DNA from: Papaver somniferum
Taxonomy: Eukaryota > Streptophyta > Magnoliopsida > Ranunculales > Papaveraceae
Assembly: GCF_003573695.1 (NCBI RefSeq)
Contig: NC_039364.1
Location: 236,572,777 to 236,636,776 of the forward strand
Direction: 5' to 3'
Length of the DNA stretch: 64,000 nt
Notes under the pieces: model-generated
What the model was told of the DNA's origin: nothing
The model's input: only the letters and a program-made list of their open reading frames with translations
Databases searched by the model: none
Shown: positions 22,380 through 35,364 of the stretch, piece by piece
Position numbering within the stretch: position 1 is the first letter of the stretch
Layout of the letters: each line of letters starts with the position of its first letter
Position numbers and translations under genes: made by a program

Positions 22380-23831
22380 GGTCATCTTCTTCTTGGGGAA
22401 ATTCTGCGATGAAGCCTGCTATTACTTGGGATTTTGGTGAGGATAATACTTCATAACTCAATTCGAACTGCTCAATTTGTGCATTCCATCTTTCGATTAT
22501 TCCCACCCTTTTGGAGGATTTTAGTACAGACTCAATAGGTGCCTTGGTGAGTACTTTGACTTTGTGCACGTGGAAGTAGATACGAAGTTTTTGGGTCACG
22601 TAAACTAATGCGAGGAGTAGTTTTTCTGTCTTCGTGTGATTTTGTTCGGAAGGGTTAAAAGTTTTGCTGATGTAGTAGATTGGTTTTTCTACCCCTTGAT
22701 CTGATCGCAGTTACACGGCGCTGAGTGCATATGGTGTTGTAGCGAGGTATATCAGTAATTCTTCGCCTGGCTCGGGTTTTTGCGGCATTTTTAAATTTTC
22801 CAAGTAATCCTTTATGCTCTGCAGTGCGGCCTCGCACTCTTGTGTCAATGTGAATTTACTTCTTTTCTTCAAGGTGTTGAAGAAATTCTTGCATTTATCG
22901 GACGAGCGCGACATGAATCTTCCCAATGATGCGATCAAGACACTTAGTTTTTGTACATCCTTGATGGTAGCTGGCGAGGCCATTTCGCGTATAGCTTGCA
23001 CTTTTATGGGGTCGACCTGAATTCCTTCTTTAGAAATGATGTATCCCAAGAACTTTCCTGATGTGACTCCGAAGATGAATTTCGCCGGATTTATCTTCAT
23101 ACCTATTTTTCGCATTTGCTCGAATATTTCTCCCAGATCTTTCGCGTGATTAACTCACTTTTTCCTCTTTACTAGCATGTCATCAACATATACCACCAAA
23201 GTGGTAGGTATCCATGGTTTAAATACTTCTTCTACCATTCGCTGATAGGTGGATCCAGCGTTTCGCAACCCGAATGGCATTAGGGTATAACAATATAGAC
23301 CTCTTGGTTCAAAGAATGTTGTATTCTCCTGGTCTTCTTCTGCTAAAGCTATCTGATTTTACCCTGAGTATCCGTCCATTAATGATATTCTTTCGTATCC
23401 GGTAACAGATTATACAATCAGTGGGATATCTGGCAGTGGATAGTTATCCTTCAGGCACGCCTTGTTTAGATCAGTGAAATCGATGCAAATACGAATTTTC
23501 TTGTTCTTTTTAGGAATTATTACCATGTTTGTGACCCATTCTGTGTATTTTGCTGGTCTAATAATTCCCGAGTCGATCTCTCGATTTGCTCGTGATAAAA
23601 TTTGGCTATCTTTCGTATTCTTTGTCTAACTGGCTTCGTTGCTGGGTTGATGGCTAGCCTATGGAAGGCAAGAGAAGGATCTATACCGGGCATCTCGCCC
23701 ATATTCCATGCAAAGACGTCTTGGCAGTTTCTCAGCAGCCGTTCGAGGTGCTTTTCTTCCTCTTCCTGCATCGTGGTTCCTATCTTTATCGTCTTCGGCT
23801 CATCATTAGTTCCTAGGTTTACATCTTTCAT
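22380..23831 (-). pseudogene. Reverse transcriptase and RT-linked RNase H, decayed
   Basis: The N-terminal RT block has FHRLAINPATKPVRQR (about 23655-23610). The catalytic YVDD is at 23190-23179. The thumb region reads KINPAKFIFGVTSGKFLGYI (about 23100-23040), then the RNase H/connection section at 22700-22400. Several stops and frame changes lie between 23520 and 23120. The enzyme copies element RNA into DNA. The acidic pair in YVDD is still intact, but the frame is not. Confidence 0.85.
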
Positions 23832-24108
23832 AGGTTCTTCAACCGTGAAATTCGGTGTATATTCTCCTTGCGGCGTCGGTTCCCTTATCTGGTGTATGTG
23901 ATCTCCTTATTTTTTGGGGATTTCGCTAGGGATTCCCTTACCTTTAGCTGCTCTTACCATGTAGATTTGGAATTCTTTTTCTTTCCGAATTTCTTTCTCC
24001 CTTATCTTATTATCTTTCTTTCTTTGTTTTCTCCCTTCTTGATGTCGCACATTTAGGTCTTTGCACTTCTTCGCCTGCATGATGTCTCCCTTGATTTCTC
24101 ATATCCCA

Positions 24109-24489
24109 TCAGGAACGGGGAAGCGAATGCACTGGTGGAAGGTGGATGTGATTCCATGTATCTAGGGCCTTCCAATAATCACGTTGTAAGGGGTATCTAC
24201 ATCCACGACGCTGAATGTCACAATTGTTTCTAATGAGTTCACTGATATCGTTACTGTGGCCCTTGGGTTTTGTTGCGATTTCATTGAAGCCAAAGATGTC
24301 ATATTCTGCTGGTGCAAGATTCGAGTCATTATATCTCATTGCCTTAAACGTATGATAGAATAATATATCCACAGAGCTTCCGATATCTACCAGAATCATG
24401 TCTACTGCCATGGTGGGTGGGTGGGTGGGTGGGTGTGTGTGTGGGGGGTGGGGGTAGGGGTGGTGGTGGTAGTGTAGCGATGTCTTCAT
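24109..24489 (-). pseudogene. Aspartic protease, interrupted by a G-rich microsatellite
   Basis: MILVDIGSSVDILFYHTFKA carries the active-site block as Asp-Ile-Gly-Ser-Ser (about 24400-24345). The downstream VDVDTPYN..IGRPWIH region (about 24220-24160) is in another frame. Between gag and the active site lies a GGGT/GT expansion at 24411-24474, which translates into a Pro/His run. Confidence 0.75.
24411..24474 (+). repeat. (GGGT)n(GT)n(GGGGT)n microsatellite, G-quadruplex-prone
   Basis: The + strand has consecutive GTGGG units followed by GTGTGT and longer G runs. At least four G runs of three or more are spaced by one to a few bases. Confidence 0.9.
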
Positions 24490-25520
24490 CTCTATAATCT
24501 GGTTGCATTATCAGGGTCGCGATCAAATTTTCTTCGTGTGGTGCTCCATCCTCTGGAGCATCTTCTGTGCAGAACATTATCGGCTGCCTCTGCCAATCTT
24601 TCAAGGGTTCGCTTTCCACCTTTGTATGTATTTCTTCCCCGTTGAAGTTGTGTTTGAAGGCTCGCCTCAACACTTTATCGTGAAAAGCCTTAATATCTTT
24701 TGCAGTTGATACTATGGCATTACATTGCTGATGTCTGTCATCATTTCTCCTTATCCATACTCGTTTATGATTCGCTCTTTTCTAATTCTCGCAACAGTTC
24801 ATTCGCGCCTTTCTTTTCATGTTCAGCTGCCTTTGTGCATCATTTCATATATGTTCCTCCAATCGCTCTTCTCTTTATTCTCTCTCGGCAATCTCCTTAG
24901 TTCTACGGTACCGCTTATAGATTTCTCCGTATTCTATCTCCAACTCATATTCTCACACATTCCTTATTGGGTTATGGATTTCTATCAACAATCGCCCATA
25001 CTTGACTGCAAGGTTCACCCGCTCTATGATTAGTGTTTTTTCTCTTTCTTTTCACTGTGCGAGTTTTCTGTCATGTTCTCTTACAGTGATGCTAGCTTCT
25101 ATTCGTTCATTAGTAGCCTCAATTCTCCCACTTTCCTTCCTATTGCTTTTTCTGACCCACTGCATATTTCTGTGGAAAGAAGGTTCTTTGACCACTCTTT
25201 TGCATTCTTCTACATCAGCTTTCCCTTGTTGTGTAGCCATGAAATTTTTTCTTTGCAATACAACTCGTCGTCCTGTAGCCCTTGAGATCTGGTTAGCACC
25301 GTCAACGAAAAGAATTTTCTGGGTGAGATGAAGGGTATGAGCTTTCTTGTGAACCTTCTACTGGATCTATAAATTGGATGTTGCGAACTTTCAAAAGAAT
25401 GATGGTTCCAATCGATCAATCAACGAGTTTCCTAAAATGACGGTGGAGAAACAATAATTGAGTTGGAAAGACGATAATTTCGGACTGAATACTATAAGGT
25501 GAGGATAAATCCTCCATGTT
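24490..25520 (-). pseudogene. Gag remnant of the minus-strand Tat-like element
   Basis: Reading away from the primer-binding site, fragments include ATQQGKADVEECKRVVKE (about 25235-25180, charged and helical) and LKDWQRQPIMFCTEDAPEDG (about 24610-24550), which leads into protease. The conserved gag core seen in the + strand relative (FPANLTGEALQWF) was not found. Part of gag is therefore probably deleted. Stops separate all pieces. Confidence 0.55.
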
Positions 25521-25533
25521 TCTAGCGCCAAAA

Positions 25534-26130
25534 TGTAGAAAATCCTTCAACTACACCCAGTGAAGTGATAAGAACACAAAGTCTAAGCCATAGAGATACA
25601 CTTAAACATTAATGATATTATACACCTCTTGACACTAAATCTGATCTTCAAACGAGATTTTATATTGAGAGTATGATGTTCTTACAAATATTATAAAGAT
25701 TCAAACACATAAAAATGGAGATGATGAGTAAAAGGTTTAAACCCTAATGGATTCTCTCTTCTTGGAATGGTTTTAGTTTTTGTTACTTGACTGAATTCTT
25801 CCTCCCTTTGTCTCTTCACTATCTCAATCCTTATATAGGCAAATACCACGGTAGAAGACAACTTGGTTCACGTGCAAAATCTCTACTGATTGATTTCTGT
25901 TCATTCTGTCGTATTCGTCAGGCTTTCGGGATATGTCGATGTCTTTCGCGTTGTTACTTGGTGCTCTGCTCGATAGATGTCGTGTTATGCCTGTCGCATG
26001 GTTGTTCTTCCTGCCTCTTTCTCCTTATTGCATGGCTACTCTTCTCTTAGTTTCTCTCTTCTTCGTATTAACGATATCCTTAATCAGGGCGAGGTTGTGA
26101 TTTAACTTTGTGCGATATTTCACCCCTACA
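25534..26130 (-). repeat. 5' LTR of the minus-strand Tat-like element
   Basis: 597 bp. It starts TGTAGAAAATCC and ends CACCCCTACA on the + strand. A TATATAAG box lies at 25830-25837 (minus strand). Confidence 0.92.
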
Positions 26131-26803
26131 GCCTAAGTCGTCAAGAAGTTGACGACTGTTCTGAACTTCATTTTCCTGGATTTTTTTTTGTTTTTTAATA
26201 GTTAAACAAGGTGGCGCGATCATGTTAATCTTAACAATTTTAATGTCTGACCCATTTAAAATCAAATCAAAGGTAGCAAAAAAAATTCATCAAAAAAAAA
26301 AAGAGTGGATGTCGGTGGGTGGAGGTAGATTAGTAGTAGGCGGTTGGCGAGAGGAGATGGAGTAGAAGATGGTGGTCGCTGGTAAATATGGAAAATACAA
26401 AATTATTTGTAAGTTTAGGGTTTTTTTTTTATTTACTTTTTTAGGGTTGTTTTATTAAGCGTATTTTGTTGTTAGATGTAAATAAAAAGTCAAAGAGTAG
26501 TATTTAGGATTTATGAAGAAATATAAGGGTGATAAATAGGAAAAGTGGAGGTGGAAATTAATGTGGGTGGCAAATAGAAAAATTGGAGGTGGCAAATAGG
26601 TGAATCCTTTCTAATTCTACATTATCGTAATAGCTTTTTCCTTATCATACTAATAGTGGTGATTTCTTAATTAACGAGACGTCACGTTTTTTTAGGTGAA
26701 TAAAATCAACTGTTTTTTATGCATGTTGCAAAGAGGAGAGCACAAGCCTAGTCCAATTATTTTTTAGGTGAATAACAAAATGCTGAAGGCATTCAAGTAT
26801 GCA
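26131..26803. other. Host spacer, no gene seen
   Basis: AT-rich with A and T runs (26283-26300, 26424-26433). It holds short GGTGGCAAATAGG-like repeats near 26560-26605. No gene supported. Confidence 0.4.
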
Positions 26804-27174
26804 TGTTTTTAGTAATCTACACTACAGTTGGTGCTCAGGAACAGGATAAATCTCTAAGGATGGAGATAATTGAAGAAGGGGGAGGAATTAGAGGGTTAGA
26901 AGAAGAATTAGACGAGTTAGGGAAGGGAAACAGAGAACAGTCGATATTTGGAGAGAAGAAAATTATTTCATTTCATTACTTTCCATGATCTACAACAATC
27001 AACGAACTGGGAATATAAGGTCTTAACTAAGCAGTAGCACGTTTGACTCACACAACGACTACTAACCTCATTAGCAACGTTTAATGAACATATATTTAAC
27101 TAATAACTATTGGGTGCCCTTAGTAACAGGTTAGCCCTTAAAAACTCAGGAACTGTGACAACAGGTTCATGACA
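26804..27174 (-). repeat. 3' LTR of the outer element
   Basis: It aligns with 39103-39472 along its full length, for example GAACTGGGAATATAA and CTCAGGAACTGTGACAACAG. Confidence 0.92.
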
Positions 27175-30098
27175 AATCCCACTCCTTCAAATCATCCTTG
27201 TCCTCAAGGATGGAAGTTGAAAAGAAACATGGTTGTTGGCCTGTTGTAGCGAGTAATGTAGGAGAAGTGAATGTGACCTTGATAAATTTCAACACTAAGA
27301 CCCATAATAAGCTGAAATCTTTCATGTAACTGTTTCTGTAGGGGTCGACTTGATCCAATTCCCCTCTAAAAACCCTCAATGAACTTGAGACTTTTGGAAT
27401 AGCTCCTTCGCTATCAACCCTGGCAAGATCATGCATTTTCTTGTTGTTTTCTAACACAAGCAGCTTCTTATTTCTTCTCCTTGTTGAGAACATTACTTAC
27501 TCACTATTTTAATGTATCTCAATCCTCATACCTTTGTAAACAGTAATAACACTCATGTAGTTGCAGTTATATCTCACCAGGTTGTAGCCCCTTGCCAGTT
27601 TCTAGTCCAAAGTGTTTCCTCTTACAGATAAACCCCCTTGTCTGATGAAACTGACGCAACCTTCAAATTTGTCCAATGAAATCATGTTGATATGACCCTT
27701 AAACGAATTAGCACGTGTTGATAGCATGGAGATGATAGCCTCATATTCCCCTAGTGTTATTGTGCCATTAGATGTGGAGGTTTGTCGTTGCTTCCAAAGA
27801 TGTTGCGCATCTACTATAAATTTACCCAGCTGCCTTTATAAAGTACTTGTTACAAATATGGTGTCCTATAACCAAGGATAATTGCTGCTAGCGATGACTT
27901 GGGAAGAACAAAAATTCACCAGCAAAGTTTGAGTTATGTAACCTGAGTCTGTACTTATCAAAGATATTACTCTTATAGCTCCAGAAGTATTGCAAGGCTA
28001 GGGAAGATTTTGCTACCAAAACCTCGTCATATGTAAAATCTTCAAGCTCCAAACCTGTAATACACATTTATTCGCTGATAAATCTGATGGCCTTTATAAG
28101 ATTTCCTATTTGGGTTACCAAGGTAGTTGCCTCGAAAACTGTAACCTGTAGGTGAGTGCAAGAACAATTAACCACCAGCAGCATCTTCTTGATTCCCACC
28201 ATCCTTATAATGACTTTCTTCCACCATGAACACCAAGGATTATTACCACAAACCATAGAACTAGGTACTCTAGTTTGTAACTCGGTGATGATCCATTCAT
28301 AGCTACTGGCTTTTCCCATACTCCATAAACAAAAACAAGACAATATAAATCTCTGATTGTGTTGCATGAGAATAACATCTTCTTCACTGCTCTGAATTTT
28401 TCCACTCTCCATTCATATACTCCAGACCAAAAGAACACTCGATTGTGACAAGGAAGGTACTGTCGAGAATCAACCAAGCTGAGAATGCCATGCACAAAGT
28501 AGTTCAGAATTGCTACAAATTCTTGTTTCTTAATTTGAATTGATCCAACACAGAGAGATTCTCTATTATTAATCTTTTCCTTCAACTACTCGTGAACTCC
28601 ATTTCCCTCATCAGTATAAAACTTTATAAGCATCACTTTGATTCCACCATTCTTGTGTCGAGTTCTTTCCATCCAAAAGACAATCCATCACCACCAAAGC
28701 CCATACAACTAGGTACTACAGATGACTTGATGAAAATCCAAACATTACTCATACTACTCACACAACCAACAATGAACAAATTAAAAGTGAGTTCTGATAA
28801 GAAAACTGGATGAGAAAACTCCTCGAGTACTTCCTTCCACACAAGTAGCTGAAACTTAATAACATATTTCCATAGTAATTGAACAAGCAACTTGCTACCG
28901 TAGATTGATATAAACCATAACTTACTCCATTTTTTACAAACAAAAATACATTTGACTTCAAAATTAACAATTCCAAACCATAACTCGGATCTACAAATAG
29001 ATTATGAAAAACATTTGCATCGTAATTGTGAATTAAATTCGATCCATGAAGAACACTCAAACCATAGGTAAGTATACTGAGGTTAGAACTGTTTCTAATG
29101 TAATCTGAAGAATACCTTTTATTCAATTTTAGCGACCTTCCACGATCAAATACCCTTCCAGAAACATCCCGGCCACCATTGAGACATTATGCACTTCTCA
29201 AACTGCACATTACTCTATCAGACATTTCAAGAAAACCATATCTCAGCTTCAAAGTAACCACTGAGTGCACTATGCCAGCAATCAATGTTACAATCTTCAT
29301 TATCTCCTTGAGATGTTTCACAAGTGTGGCCGTCGTACTGATTTCGTAACTACTTGAATTCAAAAGACCCAGTTCATAATCATTGCTTCTCATGTAGTTC
29401 AGTAATTTCTGAAATAATTCTGAACTCGCTGCAATTAGCACCTCCGAATAGGAATTCCACAAACCGGTCTTATACATTTTACCACGATCAAACAATATAC
29501 AACCATAATCAAAACTAGGTAAATTAACATACAAAAACTCACTTGAATTCACACTCAATAGTTTCAAATAATACCCATGGGCAGAATCTAACTTCTAAAT
29601 AAGGTTATAAATGTATTTATCCCTTATATTATACCCATCCAACTTTCTTCCTCTATCAAATATCATTCGAGTATAATTAGCACTAGATGGAACATTACCA
29701 ATAGAAGTAGTCTTATTTAAGTGAGCCAAGGAGTACAACCTCATAAAAATGATGAAGCAGGATGGGATTGTATGTAGGTTATTAATATCTGTAATAAACT
29801 TCCACCCTTCAAATTGTCTAACCTCATGATAGTCGAGAAACGTCGAATTTCCTTTGTAGTTCATAACTGCACCAACAACACCAGCTCGATCGATTTTTGA
29901 AAAATCAGGTATGAACCAAGAAAAACAATCATCGTTTGCTAAATAATTAGAAGAACTTCGAGTGACCCCTTTTAAAGAGTTGTAATCTTACCTCACTATT
30001 TGTTACCTTTCTAACTTGAGAATTCAAAACAACATTAGGAGGATCATGTTCAGAAATGAAGGGTTTACCCTCTTGATAATCTATAAACATTGAATTCC
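27175..30098 (-). pseudogene. Degenerate internal ORFs of the outer element, 3' portion
   Basis: Minus-strand open stretches without recognised domains lie at 29864-29595, 29567-29187, 29126-28758 and 28585-28068. The last one before the LTR (27493-27167) ends with SILEDKDDLKEWDLS, a tail style common at the end of Ty3/gypsy polyproteins. The sequence MFIDYQEGKPFISEHDPPN (about 30090-30035) continues from the other side of the nested insertion at 38583. I do not recognise the protein. It has no RT or integrase motifs and many stops. Confidence 0.45.
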
Positions 30099-32498
30099 TG
30101 AAAAAACGGGGGTCTAACAACACCACCTAATATTTCGCTTAGCAATCTGTATGGACTAACTTCGAAATACTTTGCTAGAGAATCAGCTAGACAATCAGAC
30201 TCAATCTAGATAAAAGTATCTCAAGGAGTTAATATCTCTCTCTTGATTTGATTTTTACTCAAGCTAAAAACAATAGCGAGTCTTTATCAAATACAAGGAA
30301 TAACTTGGACGGTACCAAAGACCAATGTCCAAGGATCAATCAATATCAATCAACAACCAAAGGTTGGATTTCCAATTGATGATCACGAACGCACAACCTG
30401 TATTATTTCAATTATATAAAATATAAAGCGGAAAAGAAATAACACAGACACCAGAATTTTTGTTAACGAGGAAACCGCAAATGCAGAAAAATCCCGAGAC
30501 CTAGTCCAGATTGAACACCGGATTGTATTAAGCCGCTACATACACTAGCCTACCCCAAGAAAACTTCGAACTGGACTATATTTGAACCCCAATCAGTCTC
30601 CCACCGATCCAAGGTACAGTTGTACTCCTACGCCTCTGATCCCAGCAGGATACTACGCACTTGATTCCCTTAGCTGATCTCACCCACAACCAAGAGTTGT
30701 TGCAACCCAAAATCGTAGACTTGATAATAAACAAATTTGTCTCACACAGAAAAGTCTATCAAAGGATAAATCTGTCTCCCACAAAAAAATCCTAGGTTTT
30801 GTTTCGTCTTAAGATACGAAATCAAGGTGAACAGGAACCAATTGATAATCTGGTCTTATATTCCCGAAGAACATCCTATATTAATCAATCATCTCTACAA
30901 TCCTTCCGGACTACACAGGCGGTTTGTCGAGGAATCCCAAACAGTGAAACGAAGATGTTTGTGACTTCTTTATCTTGCCTATCAGAGAACTCTGACGATC
31001 TATATCCAATCAAATATTTAACTCGTACGATATAAGATGCAAGATCAGATCACACAACTACGATAAAAGTAGTATCAGTATGGTTTCACAATCCCAATGA
31101 AGTCTTTAAGTCGTTAACTTGGTTTTAGAGAAGAAAACCAAAGGTTAAAGGAGAATCAACTCTAGCGAGCGCACTAGTATCACATAGACGTGTGGGGATT
31201 AGTTTTGCACAATGCTAGATGTCTCCTTTATATAGCCTTCAAATCAGGGTTTTTTCTTAGTTACAAAGCAATCCATATTCACCGTTAGATGAAAACCTGA
31301 TTTAGATTCAAGTTAATATTTCTCAACCGTTAGATCGAAAACTTAGCTTGTGACACACACTTGGGTAGACGTTTACTGGGTTTTCGAAAACCATTCCCAA
31401 ACGTGTACGTGTATGTTGGTTCAACATAGTAACCCAAAAGGTTAACCATATGAGCATTTCATATTAACCTTGTTCTTTTTCATTATAACTAGTTCAATCG
31501 ACTCAAATGAACTAGTTAGAGAGTTGTTCAATTGCTATGAGATCTTATATAACTACACAAGACACAATTGAAGCAAAGATGATTCGATTCGATTGAATCA
31601 GCTCATGAACTTTATATCCACGGTTTGCATAAAGCATTCCTTAGTAATTTAAGTTTCATGTTCAGAGCACATCTTTAGATCATAACCACTTAAGCTCACA
31701 AACAAGTTCGCGGACTTAAGACAACCGGCAGAGTTTTCCAAACTCAGCCGAAAATCTCGGCAAGGAGACTTCCGCCAGTTCGCGGACTGAGTTCACGGAC
31801 TAACACGCAAACGAGTTTTTCGAAAATCCTAGTAGAAATTCTCGGTATGAGAACTTCCGTCTGTTCGCGGAATGGGTTCGCGGACTTGGCAAAGCCAATT
31901 CCTCCGGTTTCTCTCAATCAACAAAGTTCGAAAAACTTCGAATTAAGGAATACATGGTTATGTAATCTAAACTCTCATTCCAATAATTGAGACATTCTCA
32001 GAGGACTTTATATAGCCGTTATTCATAGACCGTTTCACGTCAGAGAAATTCTCAAAGTAATTGAAACTTTTCATGACTTTCGTCACTAGGTGAAGATAAA
32101 CTTGATCAAAGCGAAACGCTTTACCAACACATGATTTCGAGATATAGATAGGAGAGATATACTCGGCTCGAAATATCAAATGTGTATGATCCAGTCTATA
32201 TAGCATACGACTTTTGTCTCATAAGAAGTAGGAGATAGAAGAGATAGACTTTTGATTGATAAATAAGTTCAAGTCTCCACGTACCTTTTTGTTGATGAAG
32301 TTCCACGGTTCCTTGAGTAAATATTCGTCGTTGTATTATGAATCGCCATGAAGTCCTTGAGCTCAACTACACTTTTCTATCCTTGTTCGATACTTAGCTG
32401 TGTAGCTAGAAATCAAGGCTCATAGTTTTGATCACTAACATTGACAAACATGCTTGAGATAGCAACGCATGCGAGGTCGACCGAGCTATTCTCTAACA
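30099..32498 (-). repeat. 3' LTR (2400 bp) of the nested element
   Basis: It matches 36183-38582 closely. On the minus strand a TATATAAAG box is at 31235-31226, about 1.26 kb from the LTR start. A cluster of AGTTCGCGGACT-type motifs lies upstream of it (31705-31886). Confidence 0.95.
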
Positions 32499-34260
32499 AT
32501 CTCCTTCTTTGTCAATTTTAGTGACAAAACTATTAATACATATGGAATATAAAAAAGATAAACTTTAGTGGCTCCTACTCCATAGTCTAATCTTCAACGT
32601 TCCTTGAAATCTCCGTCCTTCCAAGTACTCCAATGATCCCAAAGGTTGTAAGTTGAGCATCACCGTTGTTGAAGATCCGTAGCTATAACAATGAGAGAAA
32701 TCGAGATTCTCGATCATCATTATACAGTGACATAGTATTATTATGTAACATCAAAGTCCAATTGTATCACGACTTTAACAATAATACTACAGTGATATGT
32801 ATCACTCCCCCTTAGTCAATACTCCTTCTCACATGGAAACCACTCCCCCTTACACAATGATCCGAAAACCATATGTATATGTAGTAGAACTACACATTAA
32901 TTCTCCCCCTTTTTGTCAATAAAATTGGCAAAGGTACAAGAACGAGATCATAATGAAATTTCCGAGAAGGGACGTTTCATAGACTAAAAGAAAAAATACA
33001 TACCAACTTAATTTAGATGAAATCATAAAGCCGAAGCTAAATGCATTCATCAAGGAGTTTTAAGATACAAGATAACCCCTATAAAATTCCACAGCCGCAC
33101 ACCCCGCAAGATATTACCATTAAGCACAAGTTCAAAAAAACTCTCCCCCATTTGATGTCATTCCCGAAAGAACAACAAGAGCGACCTTAATTTCGAAAGA
33201 AAATAAGGATTTTTAATTGGACACCAAAAACCATAGAAGTGATTTTCTATATCCAAAACTCAACCAAATTAATCACAAGAAAATCCATGATTAATTCAAC
33301 TGGAATACGCAACTAAATCAAACCACAAAAGTGATAAATTTAATTGAAAGTGCTCAGCATAAGTAAACTTATGGAACGACTAAGGTAATCATACGGAGAT
33401 GACTAACTTAACTGTTCACATACTCAACATAAGGAAAAACCTTACGGAATATACGAATACATGATTAGTATAGCCGTTCATATACTCAACACAAGGACTT
33501 GTGGAATATATGAAAACTCAACTAGACTAATTACAAGAGAACCCATAATTAATCTAATTGGAATATAAACAACCAAACTAATCACAAAAGTAATCAATTT
33601 AATTGTCAAAGGATTTGCTCGACAAAAGAAGACTTTCGGAGCAAATAACTAAATAACCAAACAAGATGATTAAATTAGTTCATAATGCTCAACAAATAGC
33701 ATCTTATGGAACAAACGGCAAATCCAATACGAATAATCGACTTAGTTGGATCGTGCTCAACATAAGACACACAATGGAGCCTTCACGGTAAAAGATAACA
33801 AAATGGATCAATGAAGATCAATACCGTGGATAACATACAAGGATCTATTCTATTTTCCATCATAACTACATAATAGACTTTATCCTTGTCAAACAAAATA
33901 TTTTATCCTATTTTCCATCAAATAATGACTGCATAGGCATAACTTTTGTAATTGTCAAAAGTCCATTCGTCCTTTCATTAATACGAATACCAATTCATGA
34001 ACGACTTTACTTTTGACAGCATATGGGACCTTCAAGTTCACGGACGCAAACATACATTTCAATATCACAAAATCATAAAGATCAATACTGCAATAACATC
34101 ATCCTCCAATTTTTAGAATTTAAACCAAATAAACCTAAAAAAATAACATAAGAAGATGAAAACAAAATAGCTATGTGTAATCACAATCTTCACTATTCAA
34201 GGCACTAGTTATTCTTCGAACTAAACCAAAAAGAAGACATACTAGGTAACAAACTAGAAC
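32499..34260 (-). repeat. AT-rich internal region with degenerate tandem repeats
   Basis: Units of roughly 250 bp, containing ATTAATCACAAGARAAYCCATRATTAAT-like and GCTCAACATAAG-like phrases, recur between about 33240 and 33790. No coding sequence was seen. Confidence 0.6.
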
Positions 34261-34265
34261 CAAGA

Positions 34266-34538
34266 TCAGACGAAAAAATAAATCCTGTCTGCAACCATAG
34301 ATTGAACAAGAGCGAGTTCCTCAGTTTCCTTCCTTAGTTCGCCTTTTAGATAGGCTAGATTCCATGTTGCGATACCAACTTGTTCGTGTACGACCTTAAA
34401 GTCTCCAAGAAGATTTCCTACCAGTTGTGAAGAAATCTGAACTGGTAGTTTATCTTTGTTTTCATGATCAAGAGCATGAAAGCATGAGATATCAATATAA
34501 CATAGCTCAACATCATCAACCTTGTTGCTTCCCTCCAT
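34266..34538 (-). CDS. Small ORF of unknown function in the nested element
   Basis: A 90-codon frame from ATG at 34538 begins MEGSNKVDDVELCYIDIS. The middle is polar and the C-terminal half is likely helical (LRKETEELALVQSMVADR). It lies between the zinc-knuckle region and the 3' LTR, where SIRE-like elements may carry extra ORFs. No family is recognised and it may be non-functional. Confidence 0.3.
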   Translation of the reverse strand: MEGSNKVDDVELCYIDISCFHALDHENKDKLPVQISSQLVGNLLGDFKVVHEQVGIATWNLAYLKGELRKETEELALVQSMVADRIYFFV

Positions 34539-34728
34539 TGTGCACCAAAAATACTTTTAATAGACCAAGGAATCCCAAAACATAAAAGAAATAGATGTTG
34601 AGGAGCAAACGAAATAATATAACATCGAATGTAGTACAATCCTGACAGCTTTCTCAAGAAGAAAATCATGAGAATCATGAGCATCCTTTTTTAACAAGTA
34701 AAAATTAAAAAGAGATGCAATGAACATG

Positions 34729-35296
34729 TCAGGGTGTAATAAGATGAGCATCTTGCTCATCATTATTCACTTCTTCTTTTTCCTTTTCATCGGTTTTTAA
34801 CAAACTACCTGGTTTTGAAGAAGCATTATCAAGAGAATATTTACAAGTACCTAGGTTAACAGGATTCCATGTTTTCTTGATATTCCGTCTCAGTCTGTTT
34901 ATGTGGATCTTCAGATCAGAGACTCGATTGTTGACATGTAAGAAGTTTGAATTGGAAATCTTGGATTCACAGTCCTTTTTGAGAAGATTAGAGGAACATA
35001 ACTCATTTTTCTTTCTCCTGTTCCTTTTTCTCCTCCCAGACTGATTTACAGCACCTGTCACACTTTTGTTGTTTTTCCTTCCACCATTGTAGGTATCCTT
35101 CGGTTTGAATACATAATTTAGGAAAAGCCTTATCACAGTATATCCCTTGAGACCGAACAAGGTTGAATTCACCAATCTGTGATATAGGTTTAGCAACTTA
35201 TTTAGACATCCATGTAAGAATGTTGTGAAGTTTTTCATTCCTTATCCGAAGACGACACCGCCGCTCAGAGTGTCCTTTGTTTCCGCAGTAAGAGCA
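34729..35296 (-). pseudogene. Gag C-terminal remnant with CCHC zinc knuckle
   Basis: CSYCGNKGHSERRC (about 35296-35255) is a complete CX2CX4HX4C zinc knuckle, the nucleic-acid-binding motif of retroelement Gag. Downstream, Lys/Arg-rich stretches (about 35060-34990) are separated by stops in all frames. Confidence 0.7.
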
Positions 35297-35364
35297 GTTA
35301 AAGGACTTACGTTTAGTAGTTCTCTTTTGAGAAGAGAAATTCCTCATGGATTCATAAAACCCAA

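Larger units (their letters stand above)
18649..26130 (-). mobile_element. Tat-like Ty3/gypsy element with dual RNase H, decayed
   Basis: LTRs are at 18649-19236 (3') and 25534-26130 (5'). Reading on the minus strand, TTTTGGCGCTAGAAAC follows the 5' LTR as primer-binding site, then a gag remnant, protease, RT, RNase H, a second RNase H-like domain, integrase and about 1.4 kb of non-coding DNA before the 3' LTR. The second RNase H domain is diagnostic for the Tat lineage. No antisense ORF is present, unlike the elements at 1-3411 and 6921-16177. Flanks are GTCCA (16317-16321, before the later CATGT insertion) and GCCTA (26131-26135), which match at 3 of 5 bases, both differences being C/T. A true duplication is therefore uncertain. 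Confidence 0.9.
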
